Notes under the pieces: model-generated
Databases searched by the model: none
What the model was told of the DNA's origin: nothing
The model's input: the letters and a program-made list of their open reading frames with translations, nothing else
Translations under genes and position numbers: made by a program
NCBI GenBank assembly: GCA_016720395.1
Contig: JADKKR010000005.1
Location: forward strand, 62,001-126,000
Length of the DNA stretch: 64,000 bases
Source of the DNA: Geobacteraceae bacterium
Lineage (GTDB): Bacteria; Desulfobacterota; Desulfuromonadia; Geobacterales; Pseudopelobacteraceae
Reading direction: 5' to 3'
Shown: piece after piece, positions 49,355 through 59,463 of the stretch
How positions within the stretch are numbered: the stretch's first letter is position 1
Layout of the letters: each line of letters begins with the position of its first letter

Positions 49355-50260
49355 ATGCAATACAGGCCGCTTGGTAAAACAGGAATGATCGTTTCAACGC
49401 TTGGGTTTGGGTGTGGAGGTTTTTGGGGCCTAAGTCTTTTTGATGAGAGGCAAGCTATCGCATTAATTCATCAAGCTTATGACCAAGGAGTGACATTTTT
49501 TGACACTGGCGCGAGTTACAGTGGTGGGCAAGCAGAGGTGCGTTTAGGAAAAGCACTAAAAAGTATGGATTCAACCAAGCTTGTGATTGGCTCAAAGGCA
49601 GGGACCGTCATTTGTAAAGATGGCCGTCTTCGTAAGGATTTCACTCAAAAATCAGTTTTTCTGCAGGTGGAAAACAGTCTACGCAATTTGGGTCTGGAGC
49701 AACTTCCACTGTTGCAACTTCACTCCCCACGATTGGAAGACCTAAGTGATGATATATTTGAAACTCTTAGGTTATTGAAAGCACAAGGCAAGGTTCGCGC
49801 GGTTGGAGCCTCTTGTGACAATATGGTGTTAGAAAAAGCCCTCAGTTTTAATCAGCTAGATGTAGTTATGATGACCTACAACCTCATTGAAAAACAAGCC
49901 GTTAGGCAATTGCTATTGGCGCACGTAGCGGGTTGCGGCATTCTCATCAAATCACCCCTTTGTCATACGCTTTATTGTAATGATATTTTTAAAATCAGAA
50001 AACTAAGCGATATCTGGTATTTACTGCGTGTTTTAAAAAACTATCGATCACAGTTGTTAGAAGGGCGCAAATATCATTGGATTAACCATGATGAAACTTT
50101 CCAAGCAATTGAAATAGCATTGCTTTATGCACTCCATGACAAGGCCTCCTGTGTTGTTACTGGCACAACGAAGCCTGAAAATCTGACGAGGAATGTAAAC
50201 ACCATGAACAAAAAACTTTCTCATGAACTTATTGAAAAAATCAACAGGGTTATTGATTGA
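49355..50260 (+). CDS. Aldo/keto reductase
   Basis: This is an NADPH-type oxidoreductase of the AKR superfamily. Catalytic residues are visible: Asp and Tyr in FFDTGASYSGGQAEVRLG, Lys in VIGSKAG and His in LLQLHSP. The start YRPLGKTGMIVSTLGFGCGG is typical. Length (301 aa) is normal. GGGGAG precedes the ATG. It closes the glycan island on the plus strand; a role in a sugar side path is possible but not shown. It converges on the 767-residue protein gene. Confidence 0.9.
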   Translation: MQYRPLGKTGMIVSTLGFGCGGFWGLSLFDERQAIALIHQAYDQGVTFFDTGASYSGGQAEVRLGKALKSMDSTKLVIGSKAGTVICKDGRLRKDFTQKSVFLQVENSLRNLGLEQLPLLQLHSPRLEDLSDDIFETLRLLKAQGKVRAVGASCDNMVLEKALSFNQLDVVMMTYNLIEKQAVRQLLLAHVAGCGILIKSPLCHTLYCNDIFKIRKLSDIWYLLRVLKNYRSQLLEGRKYHWINHDETFQAIEIALLYALHDKASCVVTGTTKPENLTRNVNTMNKKLSHELIEKINRVID

Positions 50261-50399
50261 TTTGTTGTGAATTGAGTTATGTTGAGAAAAGATTACACTG
50301 AAAACTAAGGTCAAGATGCTATGGCACTCTGCCAATTGAGGGGTCCTTTGGTAAAATCCGCCGTAGGTCTGACCAACAACTTCATACTTCTCGCTCAAT

Positions 50400-50429
50400 A
50401 AAAAAACGGCGGGGCTTTGTAGCCCCGCC
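50400..50429 (-). terminator. Rho-independent terminator of the 767-residue protein gene
   Basis: On the minus strand the stem CGGCGGGGC / GCCCCGCCG (6-base loop) is followed by a T run (A run 50400-50405 on plus). The stem is identical to those at 30202-30225 and 53496-53519. It may also stop transcription coming from the aldo/keto reductase side. Confidence 0.88.
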
Positions 50430-50454
50430 GAATCTTATTAAACTCCTTCTACAA

Positions 50455-52758
50455 CTATGGAGTGAGCGTGAATGTTATCAGTTTCTGTGTTTCAAGCTTA
50501 CCCCCAACATGCCTTGTCTCAACCAACATATTGTAGGTGCCTGCCGGGAGTGCCAATGCTGCAGTATCCCACGTGTATGAAGTGCTGGCTGAATAGGGTT
50601 GACCCATTGTATAAGCTACACCAGCCACTGCAATACGATAGCGGAATTGGTATTGATACGGTCCGGCATCACCCCCAGCCGCAAGAGCATCAAATATTAT
50701 TGACGTGTTGACAGGCTGTGGACTTGATACTCTTGGCACCAATGAAACGGAAGTTGCCGGTACTACAATTGTATTCAAAGTATAATAAAGAATATTTTGT
50801 GCCTCAAAATTTGTAGAGCCAACATGACGTACATCAACAACTATGTTGTAGGTACCTGCCGGAAGTCCCAATGCTGCTGTATTCCAAGTGAATGTCGTTT
50901 CTGTAGAATAGTCTTGAGCTATTATATAGGGTGTACCAGCAACTGCAGAACGATAGCGGAATCGGTATTCATAAGGACCGGCGTCACCCCCAACCACAAG
51001 AGCATCAAATATTATGGATGAATTTATAAGCTGTGGGCTAGTTACTCTTGGTATCAATGAAACGGAATTTGCTGGGACTGCAACAACACACCCGTTCACA
51101 CCGCTTGTCCACCCGCTATCAAAAAAACCTGCAGCTTGAGCCTTGACGCGATAGTAATACGTACCACTGGCCTTGCCGGTGTAAGCAACAGGTGAAGTCG
51201 CCCCAACGGTTTCAACCAGATTCTGGAGAAAATCCGGGCTGGTGGCTTCCTGGAGTATGTAAGTAGATCCGGGAGTTGTGGATGCTGCCCATGATATGTT
51301 GTAGGAACCGGTGACACTGCTGGTCGGTACTGAAATGCTGAGTGGTGCTGAGGTGTTAGCGGTAGTAATACTTACCGGTACCGTAGCAGACCCGCCTTTG
51401 CTGGAGGTTACCTTTACCGACAGCGGCGGAATGTTGTAGGTTTTGGGCACACTCGTGTCAGTAAAGGGGAACTCAATAGCAAGCAGTCCGCCGGAAATCG
51501 TCCCGAGAGGTAGAATCATGCCGGGCATGAAAGCCTGGAGGACCGGTGGTGCAACCTCGTCGAGAGAAGCTGCTGTTATCGAGAGAATCTTGGTCAGCGG
51601 GTTGTATATCGCGCTGTCGATAACCACCTCATCCACCAGAGGAACAGTTTTGACCGTATCTGGTGTGTCGGCGGTGTTGGTGAACGTAATGCTGGCCGGG
51701 GTGGTTTCCGGTGCGGGGAGGGTGATGCCGGTTGCAAAGAACTTCCCGTCAACCGGGCTGTTGGTCTCCAAATCTTTCATCGTGATGCCGGTGCCTGTGA
51801 TCTGAAGTGCAGACGGCACGTTGGAGAGGGCGAATTGGCCGGGGATTGCTGAACCTCCAACTGTCTGGTTGGAAAATGCCTGGGTGGTGGCAAAGGTGTC
51901 TATCTGCATTCCGTTGGCATTAAGTGCGTAGGTGGCCCTGTCTACCGTCAGAGGTGTGGGAATGGGGTCGAGGTAAAGTTTGCCGGTGATGGCGAACTGG
52001 TTGGTGGAAACCGTTGTAAAACCGGGAGGACCCTCAATGCGAAAGATGTTAGCCATCTGTCCGGGGTTACCCGGGTCCGGGAAGGTGCTGCCCAATACGG
52101 TACGAAACGCACTGTCACCGAGGTAGGAACCGGTGGCGGTTACAAACGGTGCGCCTTGACTGTAAACGTACGGTCCGATTGTTCCAGCAAGTGCGCCGGC
52201 AAAAACGCCGTCTGGTCCTAAGCCGATATCCTCGGTAGCGTTGATTACTTTGCGGCCTGCATTTGCAGTAATAGTAGCCTGGTCAACGTTGAAAAAGTAC
52301 TGTTTCCAGGGTGTGGTGACAGTGTAACGCCCTGCAATATTTGAGTCAATTCTGATTCTGACCCTGGTGAAGCCGATCTGTTGATAGGTGCCGTCGCCAT
52401 TGTCAAAGAAGTTCATCTCGACTCCAGCGAATAACAATTGATCACCAATGACTGCGGTAGCCGAATAGTAAAATAGCTCGTCTGGGATGTTGGGAAAGGC
52501 GAGCGGTTGCAACAGATTCGGCCTGTCGACTGCTGCAAATAAACATCCCGGGACTTCTTCCAGGCACAATTGAAGCGGCACACGGTTTGTGTCGCGGAAC
52601 CAGGCCGGAAAGCCAGTCCTCAGGTTAGGCGGAGTGCTGCCGACCACCTCCGGGACAATAGGCCCGAAGTCGAGCAGTGCAGCCTGAGCTGTACCAGTCA
52701 GCAGCGTCACCATAACCGCCAGTGACAACAACATTTGAATCAGTTTACATCGCCTCAT
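50455..52758 (-). CDS. Secreted protein of unknown function with two shared C-terminal modules
   Basis: This is an exported protein (signal peptide LIQMLLSLAVMVTLLTGTAQA). The first 480 residues, starting LLDFGPIVPEVVGSTPPNLR, are beta-rich and match no family I recognise. About residues 485-560 resemble a fibronectin type III-like domain (ISWAASTTPGSTYILQEATS ... GTYYYRVKAQAAG). Two copies of the shared module end the protein (NSVSLIPRVTSPQLINSSII... and TSVSLVPRVSSPQPVNTSII...). The ribosome site is excellent (AAGGAGG). It shares the module and terminator with both multicopper oxidases and is intact as written. A matrix or oxidase-partner role is inferred from these shared parts. Confidence 0.75.
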   Translation of the reverse strand: MRRCKLIQMLLSLAVMVTLLTGTAQAALLDFGPIVPEVVGSTPPNLRTGFPAWFRDTNRVPLQLCLEEVPGCLFAAVDRPNLLQPLAFPNIPDELFYYSATAVIGDQLLFAGVEMNFFDNGDGTYQQIGFTRVRIRIDSNIAGRYTVTTPWKQYFFNVDQATITANAGRKVINATEDIGLGPDGVFAGALAGTIGPYVYSQGAPFVTATGSYLGDSAFRTVLGSTFPDPGNPGQMANIFRIEGPPGFTTVSTNQFAITGKLYLDPIPTPLTVDRATYALNANGMQIDTFATTQAFSNQTVGGSAIPGQFALSNVPSALQITGTGITMKDLETNSPVDGKFFATGITLPAPETTPASITFTNTADTPDTVKTVPLVDEVVIDSAIYNPLTKILSITAASLDEVAPPVLQAFMPGMILPLGTISGGLLAIEFPFTDTSVPKTYNIPPLSVKVTSSKGGSATVPVSITTANTSAPLSISVPTSSVTGSYNISWAASTTPGSTYILQEATSPDFLQNLVETVGATSPVAYTGKASGTYYYRVKAQAAGFFDSGWTSGVNGCVVAVPANSVSLIPRVTSPQLINSSIIFDALVVGGDAGPYEYRFRYRSAVAGTPYIIAQDYSTETTFTWNTAALGLPAGTYNIVVDVRHVGSTNFEAQNILYYTLNTIVVPATSVSLVPRVSSPQPVNTSIIFDALAAGGDAGPYQYQFRYRIAVAGVAYTMGQPYSASTSYTWDTAALALPAGTYNMLVETRHVGGKLETQKLITFTLTP
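50458..51083 (-). repeat. Two tandem copies of the shared C-terminal module
   Basis: Copy A (50458-50764) and copy B (about 50776-51083) each encode about 100 residues with SLxPRV, GGDAGPY, FRYR, TxFTWNTAALGLPAGTYNI-type text. Copy A is very close in DNA to the copies in MCO1 and MCO2; copy B is more diverged. Copy A and the MCO1 copy (29866-30174) face each other as inverted repeats around the glycan island. Confidence 0.85.
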
Positions 52759-53487
52759 ATTTTTCCTCCTTTTTTTGTGCCAGTGACATCAGACACGTGT
52801 GATTACATCGCTATGTTTCTGTGTGTTCTGTGGCAGCCTGCTTTTGAGAAATAAATCCCTATCAAAATTGTTTACAATGTTTGTGCCATATGGCTGCCAA
52901 CGTTAAAAGCTGAGTAATATTAAATTGTTGTGACTTGTTAGTCGGGTGTGTTCGAATTGTGCCGGCGTGATATTTTTGCTGCAGGTCGGTGGGCGAGATT
53001 GATCAATTGCCTGAATTTATTTGATTTTTCTTTTAAACCCGTTCTGTGTAATGCCAAGTATTTTGCAGGGGATGCCATGGGTCCAGGTGTGATCATTGCC
53101 TGATGGCTGGGTTGAAGACTCATATATACAACCAGGAGGGCCTGATTTCTCTGGTACCTGAAAAACGTCTACCACCTGACCCCGGTCTGACCGGCTGGGT
53201 CAAGATCAATGGCCGAGACGAGTTACTGATTCCTGTGAAGGTTTAGATTGACGATTGGTACCTGAAGAACATTTCGTTCCTGTTGGATCAGCGAATCATT
53301 TTTCTGACCTTAATTATGGATGTCAAAAGGGAAGGGTGGTGGCATTTAAATGCAGGTTTAAAGGCCGGTTTAAAGGCCGGTCATGGGTGAGGATGAGGGA
53401 TGCGGGATGACGAATTAACTCCTGAGCATAAGTCGTAGTAACAAAGAAAGCATTCTTCAGAAGCTATTGATATCATTATTTCAGATC
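52759..53487. other. Intergenic region upstream of the 767-residue gene and downstream of MCO2
   Basis: It holds the ribosome site of the 767-residue gene, about 350 bases of unique AT-rich DNA without recognisable promoter motifs, a sugar-transferase remnant (53109-53350) and a short tandem word (GGTTTAAAGGCC twice, 53354-53378). No intact gene seen. Confidence 0.5.
53109..53350 (+). pseudogene. Remnant of a PglC/WcaJ-type sugar transferase
   Basis: The plus strand reads YNQEGLISLVPEKRL, then DPGLTGWVKINGRDELLIPV, a TAG stop at 53244-53246, then IDDWYLKNISFLLDQRIIFL. This aligns with the C-terminus of the intact transferase at 48731 (LTPGLTGWAQVNGRDELPIP ... NNRSFLLDTQIIFLT). There is no N-terminal part, so it is a broken 3' fragment. 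Unlike the indel-split genes it has an in-frame stop and missing half, which indicates true decay. Confidence 0.85.
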
Positions 53488-53519
53488 AAAAAAAACGGCG
53501 GGGCATTGTAGCCCCGCCG
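53488..53519 (-). terminator. Rho-independent terminator of MCO2
   Basis: On the minus strand the stem CGGCGGGGC / GCCCCGCCG with a 6-base loop is followed by a run of eight T (A run 53488-53495 on plus). The stem is the same as after MCO1 and the 767-residue gene. Confidence 0.92.
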
Positions 53520-53544
53520 AATAAAATTCAAATACGTCCTTAAA

Positions 53545-54465
53545 TTAAGGTGTTAGTGTATACGTTACAAGTCTTTGTGTTTCAAGTATATTACTACCAG
53601 CATGCCTTACCTTCAACAAGCACGTTGTGGGTCCCTGCCGGCAGTGCTAATGCTGCCGTGTCCCAGGTGTATGATGTGCTGGCTGAATAGGCTTGACCCA
53701 TTGTATAGGCTGTGCCAGCGACTGCAATACGATAGCGGAATTGGTAGATATACGGTCCGGAATCGCCCCCTGCAGCAAGTGCATCAAATATAACTGATGT
53801 GTTTACAGGCTGTGGGCTTGATACCCTTGGCACCAACGAAACGGAGGTTGCCCTAAGTACACCAGTGACAACCACCGTATACGACTTGGTGTCTGATAAT
53901 GCGGGATTCACTGCGTCTGTAGCCGTTACATTGAATGTATACGTCCCCGCTGCAGTAGGTGAACCTGTTAATACTCCGGCAGTACTCAGGTTTGTGCCGG
54001 TCGGAAGCGTGCCGGACGATGACCACGTGTAGGAACCATTACCGCCGGTTGCTGCAAAGACTACACCAGCGTAGGCACCTGAACCCAGTGCGTAAGTGGA
54101 AATTGCGGTTGGGCTGACCGGTATGGTGGTGATTGCAACAGGGGGGCTCGCCGGACTCAAAGTATAATTAATCAATTTCTGTGTTTCAAGTTTATTGCTA
54201 CCAGCATGCCTTACTTCAACAAGCACGTTGTAGGTACCTGCCGGCAGTGCTAATGCGGCAGTATTCCACGTGTATGAAGTGCTGGCTGAATAGGCTTGAC
54301 CCATTGTATAGGCTGTGCCAGCCACTGCAATACGATAGCGGAATTGGTAGATATACGGTCCGGCATCCCCACCAGTTGCAAGAGCATCAAATATAATTGA
54401 TGAATTGGCAGGTTGTGGGCTCGACACCCTCGGTACCAACGACACGGAAGTTGCTGGAAGTACAC
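53545..54465 (-). repeat. Two shared C-terminal modules in MCO2 separated by an Ig-like repeat
   Basis: Module copies lie at 53545-53856 and about 54162-54465, with one He_PIG-type Ig domain between them. The two blocks (Ig repeat plus module) are near-duplicates in DNA, so the tail grew by duplication of an Ig-module pair. Confidence 0.85.
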
Positions 54466-57400
54466 CAGTGACAACCACCGTGTATGACTTGGTGTCTGTC
54501 AGTGCCGGTGTCACGGTGTCTGTTGCTGTTACGTTGAAGGTAAACGTACCAGCTGCAGTTGGTGTGCCGGTCAATACGCCGCCTGTGGTCAGGCTCGTAC
54601 CGGTTGGAAGCGTACCGGTCGAAGACCATGTGTAGGAACCATTACCGCCGGCTGCCGCAAAGGTTATACCGCTGTAGGCACCTGAACCCAGTGCGTAGGT
54701 GGAAATTGCCGTCGGGCTGACCGGGGTGGTGGTGATTGATACTGAGACAGGCAATACTTCCATGCCGAACAATTTAGAAGTTGTCACGGGAGTCGGAGAT
54801 GTGCTGTCGGTTACCTGAAGCTGGAACAGATACGTACCGGCTGTCGTCGGTGTGCCGGTCAACACACCGCCTGCTGTCAGGCTGGTGCCGGTGGGAAGTG
54901 TGCCGAGTATCTTGGCCCAGGTGTAACCCACATACCCGCCGGTTGCGGCAAAGGTGAAGCCGGTGAACGGAGCGCTGCCCAACTGATAGGACGGCAGTGT
55001 GTTGGGTGTGGTGATCTCAAGCGGTACAACCGGTGCTACGGTCATGGTGAAGGTCTTGACCGCGGTCTCGTTGACCGGGGCGGCGCTGTCGGTTGCCGTT
55101 ACGTCAAAGGTGAACGTGCCGGCTGCCGTCGGTGTGCCGGACAATACGCCGGCTGTGCTCAGGACCGTTCCGGCGGGAAGTGTGCCGGAAGTCTTTGTCC
55201 AGGTGTAGATGCCGTTGCCGCCGGTGGCCGCAAAGGTAACGCTGCTGAACGGTCCGCTGCCCAGGGTGTAGGACGGCAGCGGGGTGGAGGTTGTGACGGC
55301 CATCGGCGGCTGGCTGCTGAGGACAAAGATCTTGCTTGTCGTAGCGCCCAGGCTGTCGGTGACTGTTGCCGTGAAGGTGTAGCGTCCGGCAAGGGTCGGG
55401 AAGCCGGTCAGTCTGGCGGCGGCAGGGAAGAAGTTGATTCCCGGCGGCAGTGTGCCGACACCGGTCCAGGTGTAGGGAGGTGTGCCGAAATCAGCTGCCA
55501 GGGTCTGGTCGAAGAAGGTCCCGACGGTGAATGGCAGATGACTGTTGGTGGTGATCGTCAGCGGATAGATGGTGATGCTGGCGACAGCCGAGGTGGTGCT
55601 GAGCGCGGCGTTGTTGTAGGCCACCGCCGTCAGGTCGTAGGTGCCGCTGGCGGCATTGGTCCAGGTGAAGCTGTAGGGTGCTGTTGTATCCGTATTCAGC
55701 AGGACACCGTTGGCGTAAAACTCGACCCTGGTGATCACCAGGGGTGCCACGGCTTGTGCAGTCGCAGTGAGCTCAACGACAGCGCCTTCGGCATAGACAT
55801 AGCCGGTTGCCGGTGCGGTCAGCTCGACGACCGGCGGGAACGTCGATACGTAGACCGTGTTGGATGCCGGTGAATCACCGGTGGCGTTGTAGGCAAACAC
55901 GCGATAGGCGTAGGTGGTGTTTGCCGGTATGATCGCTTCGGTAAAGGTGGTGGCATTGGCCAGCGCCTTGGCGTAATTTGTGTCAAACAGGCCGCCGTCG
56001 GTGGCCCGCTCGATGCGGAAACCGATCTCGTTGGCCGGGTTGGCTACCGTGATCGAGGGCGGTGAGGCATCGGTCCAGGTCAGAACGCCGGCCGCGGTGG
56101 CCGACAGAACCGGTGCAATCGGTGCGGTGGTGACGACGTTCAGGATGATCGGACGCATCATGTCCATCTCTTCATGGCTCAGGATGTGGCAATGCCAGAC
56201 GTATTCCCAGCCGAAGTCATACAGGATGTTGGTGACGACACCCTTGAAATTCGGATAGGGGTAGGGGGGCACATCCGTACCGATATAGGCCTGGCCGGTC
56301 TGCCAGTCGATGCTGCTGAAACCGGAGCCCATGGTGTTGTTGTTCAGCGGCATCGGCCAGTCGCTGCCGGGGGGGATGGTGCCGTTGAAGCCCATGGTCG
56401 AGTCGATCGGAATGGCCGGGTTGAGCGGACGCAGGCTGTTGGGGATGCCGAAGGGCAGAATCGGTGCCCGCGGCCGTACGGCTACGATGGTGTCCATCAG
56501 CGGGCTGATCTTGATGGTGTCTTTCCAGCCCAGTTCGTTCGGTTCCGGCAGCAGGGTCTGACCGTCCCAGCCGACGCGGTTGATCAGCTGGACGTCGAAG
56601 ATATGGAAGTGGATCGGGTGCGTATCGACACCGTTGTGCGAGACCTTCCAGATCTGGGTGCCGTCACTGACTTTGTTGTAGCCGGTCAACGCGTCGGGTA
56701 TGACGGTAACGTTGAGCGTGGTGGAGTTGTTGACAAACTCGGTCGGAACGTCGGAATAGCCGTAGAGTACCAGTACCGCGTTGAGCGTGGTCGGGTTGGG
56801 CAGCTGCATGGCCAGGTTGCCGCTCATGCGGCCGTAGACCGGGTCAAAGGAGGCGCCCATCTCGTCATGGATGCCTTTGGGCTCGGTCGGGACGGTGACC
56901 GGGTCGCCGGTCAGGGTTACGAAATTGAGGAAATGGTCGTTGATCTGGTTGATGCCTTCCCAGGGGTAGTTGGGCGGGAAGTAGGAATCGGGGTAGACCG
57001 TCTCATAGGCGGTCTGGCCGACGATGATCGGCTCCTGTGAACGCTCGAAAAGGGTCTTGGCCCGCGGGGGAACGGAGTCGGGAATGATCGGGTTTACGGC
57101 GGTGGCCGGTGCGGCGGCGGTAAACTCGGCTTCCAGGTTGGTCTTGCTGAATACATAGGGTATGCCGGTAACGGACTTGTTTACGATGACCTGCATGACG
57201 GTACGGGTATTGGGGGCGAAGCCCGGCAGCGGCCCGTGCGGTTTATTCAGGGGGTTTTGTGGATCGACGATAAATGCGCCGGTGGCCGGATCGTACACGC
57301 CGCCGTCGCCGTAGCCGCCGGAATCACGCATATCCGGTGCGCCGGTGAAATAGTCATAACCGGCCACCCTGGCTGGCCAGGCTGCCGGGGCGTCGTTGTA

Positions 57401-59436
57401 CAGAATCAGGGTCTCGCCGCCAAAATCGGTGAAGTCGACGATGACATCGGCGCGCTCAGCAGGTCCGAGGGCCAGGCCCATGTCCTTGACGGTGCCGACC
57501 CAGAAGGCGGTCGGGTCGGTATTGTAGCCGATCGGCTGCGGCTTGATCTCGACCGGCTTGGGCAGGAAGCCGCCCTCGGTGCCGATCTGCAGGAAGTTGG
57601 GTCCGAAGTTGGGGCAGGACAGGTTCGGTTCTGCGCCGGTGCATCTGCCCGGGTCAGGTACGCCTTCCGTGCGGCCATCGACCGGCCAGAGTGACGGCCA
57701 GTTGTTATCCAGGGCAAGCTGGGCGGAGGCCGGTACGATCTTTACTTCGGTCCTGTTGGACAGGCCGGGACGGTATTTCGGGTCGGCCGGGTCGAAATAG
57801 GGGGCCGGGCTGACCAGGGCCGTGTCGGCCTTGTAGAAGGACAGATTCCAGAAGCGGTCGTTGGCCGCATTCAGGATGCGGAAGCGATAGGCGCGGGGAT
57901 CGACGGTCAGGGTCGGGAAGGCGGTGCCGTTGACGACAGCGCTGTCCTGGAATGCTTCCATACCCATGGAGACGTTGGGGGTGCCGGGGATCTTGGTCGG
58001 CTGCCCGGCTGTCGTGCAGTTCTTGTAGACCGCAGGGAACGGGCTGCTGCAGTCCTTATCGTAGTAGGGGTTGTCGATCGGACCCTGGCTGACAACGGTG
58101 GCCGGGTAGAACCAGGGACCGTACATCCAGCGGCCGTAAGGGTTGACGCCGCCGAAGCCGGCGGCCAGGGTCTGGGCCGGCATGTAGACATGCGGCATCC
58201 AGAGGTCGCCGGTTACCGGCGGACGGGCGTTGTTCAGGGCCGGATCTGCGTTGGGGGTCGGAGGTGCACTGCCCCAGTTCCAGAGCGGATCGGTTACGCG
58301 GACCTTGGGGGTCATCACACCGGTTATCGGATGCGGTACCTCGGTGGCGTCGACGAAGGTCTTGTCCTGGATGATCAGCGGGATCTGGTCCAGGAAGGGC
58401 GGCAGGATCTCGCGGGTGATCAGGTCCTGCTCCCACTGGTCGGTGATCAGGTAGCCGGCGGCAACGCCGACATAGGGGTTCAGGCGGGTGATGCCCCAGG
58501 CGTGCTCGTGGTAGAACATCAGACGGGCACTCTGCTGGTTGGTGTAGTAGTAGGTTGAGGAGCCTTCACCCGGATCGGGCATGTCCGGCACGTTCTGCAG
58601 GCTGACCCCTTTTTTGAAGGGGGTGTTTTCACCGGCGGGCACGATCCACTGATGCGGGGTGCCGTCACTGATCCAGGGGGTGCGGCCGCCGTGCAGATGG
58701 ATGGCGGAACGGTTCTGGGTGTAGCTGGCACAGTTGTTGATCTCGAGGGTATTGTTGCAGGGGTTGCCGAAGGTATCGGCAGCGCCGGTTCCGGCACCCA
58801 TGACGGAGGTGTCGACCGGGATGAACAGGTCGCCGGCCAGGCCGATGGGCAGCTTGTTGGTGAACTTGATGCGCACCGGGCGGTCACGCTGGGTGACCAG
58901 CGTCGGGCCGAGCGATTTGACCGGATCGGGGCTCAGGGTGTTGTCGGCTTTGGTGCAGGGGGTCTGTCCCGGCTGGGCCAGTGACGGGTCGACGCAGCTT
59001 GTGGTGTCGGTCCCCATGTTGACCTGCACATAACCGCGCTGCAGCGTTCCGGTCAGGTGCCGGTGGTGGGGCCGGTGGTGGCAGGCAGGTCGGAGTGCAT
59101 GCGCTGGCGGAACTCGACCAGGTCGATCTCATAATAGTCCGACCCGGGATAGCTGGTGATGTCGGGCTTTCCAACCGAGAGGTACTGCTGCAGGTTGTTT
59201 TGATTTCCTGCGGTGAGGCCGGGCAGGGTGTCGACAAATTTGGCCAGCGGCGGGCTGTTGGCCCAGTTGGCGGTGGTGTAGTAGTCGGGAACGGTATTGA
59301 CACCGTGCGAATAGGGCCCGGTCGGGATCGAAAGTGCTGTTCCCGCTCCGGCCAGCTGCGGAACGCTCATCAGGCAGAGCAGGGCCAGCATCAGCCCAAA
59401 CCGCCATCTTGTCATCATAGTTCTGTAGGTGATCAT
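53545..59436 (-). CDS. Giant secreted multicopper oxidase 2 with FnIII/Ig-like repeats; two 1-base indels as written
   Basis: This is a laccase-type multicopper oxidase of about 1,960 residues. The ATG 59436 has AAGGAG upstream, then a signal peptide (FGLMLALLCLMSVPQLAGAG). Copper motifs are IHLHGGRTPW, MFYHEHAWGITR, THPIHFHIFD and WHCHILSHEEMDMM. Then come an FnIII-like domain, a Big-type Ig domain (VVELTAPATGYVYAEGAVVE), about five He_PIG-type Ig repeats (TLPAGTVLSTAGVLSGTPTA) and two shared modules. Near 59056-59063 one base is missing (frames ...PTTG and HLTGTLQRGYVQVNMG join). At 53610-53611 one extra base hides the true end VRHAGSNILETQRLVTYTLT and the TAA at 53545-53547. The uninterrupted central frame runs from 59029 to 53594. 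Extracellular metal or phenol oxidation is likely. Confidence 0.87.
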
Positions 59437-59463
59437 AAAGACTCCTTGGTATGAATAGGCTGA

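Noticed and set aside
52777..52782. Sigma54 promoter for the 767-residue gene
   Set aside because: A GTGCCA word on the plus strand suggests a -24 box on the minus strand, but no GC doublet lies at the right spacing and it would sit too close to the start. No TGAGAC triple site is present.
56174..57040. 288-codon plus-strand frame inside MCO2
   Set aside because: It is a shadow of MCO2; the composition (Val, Gly, Asp, Arg-rich) reflects the complementary codons.
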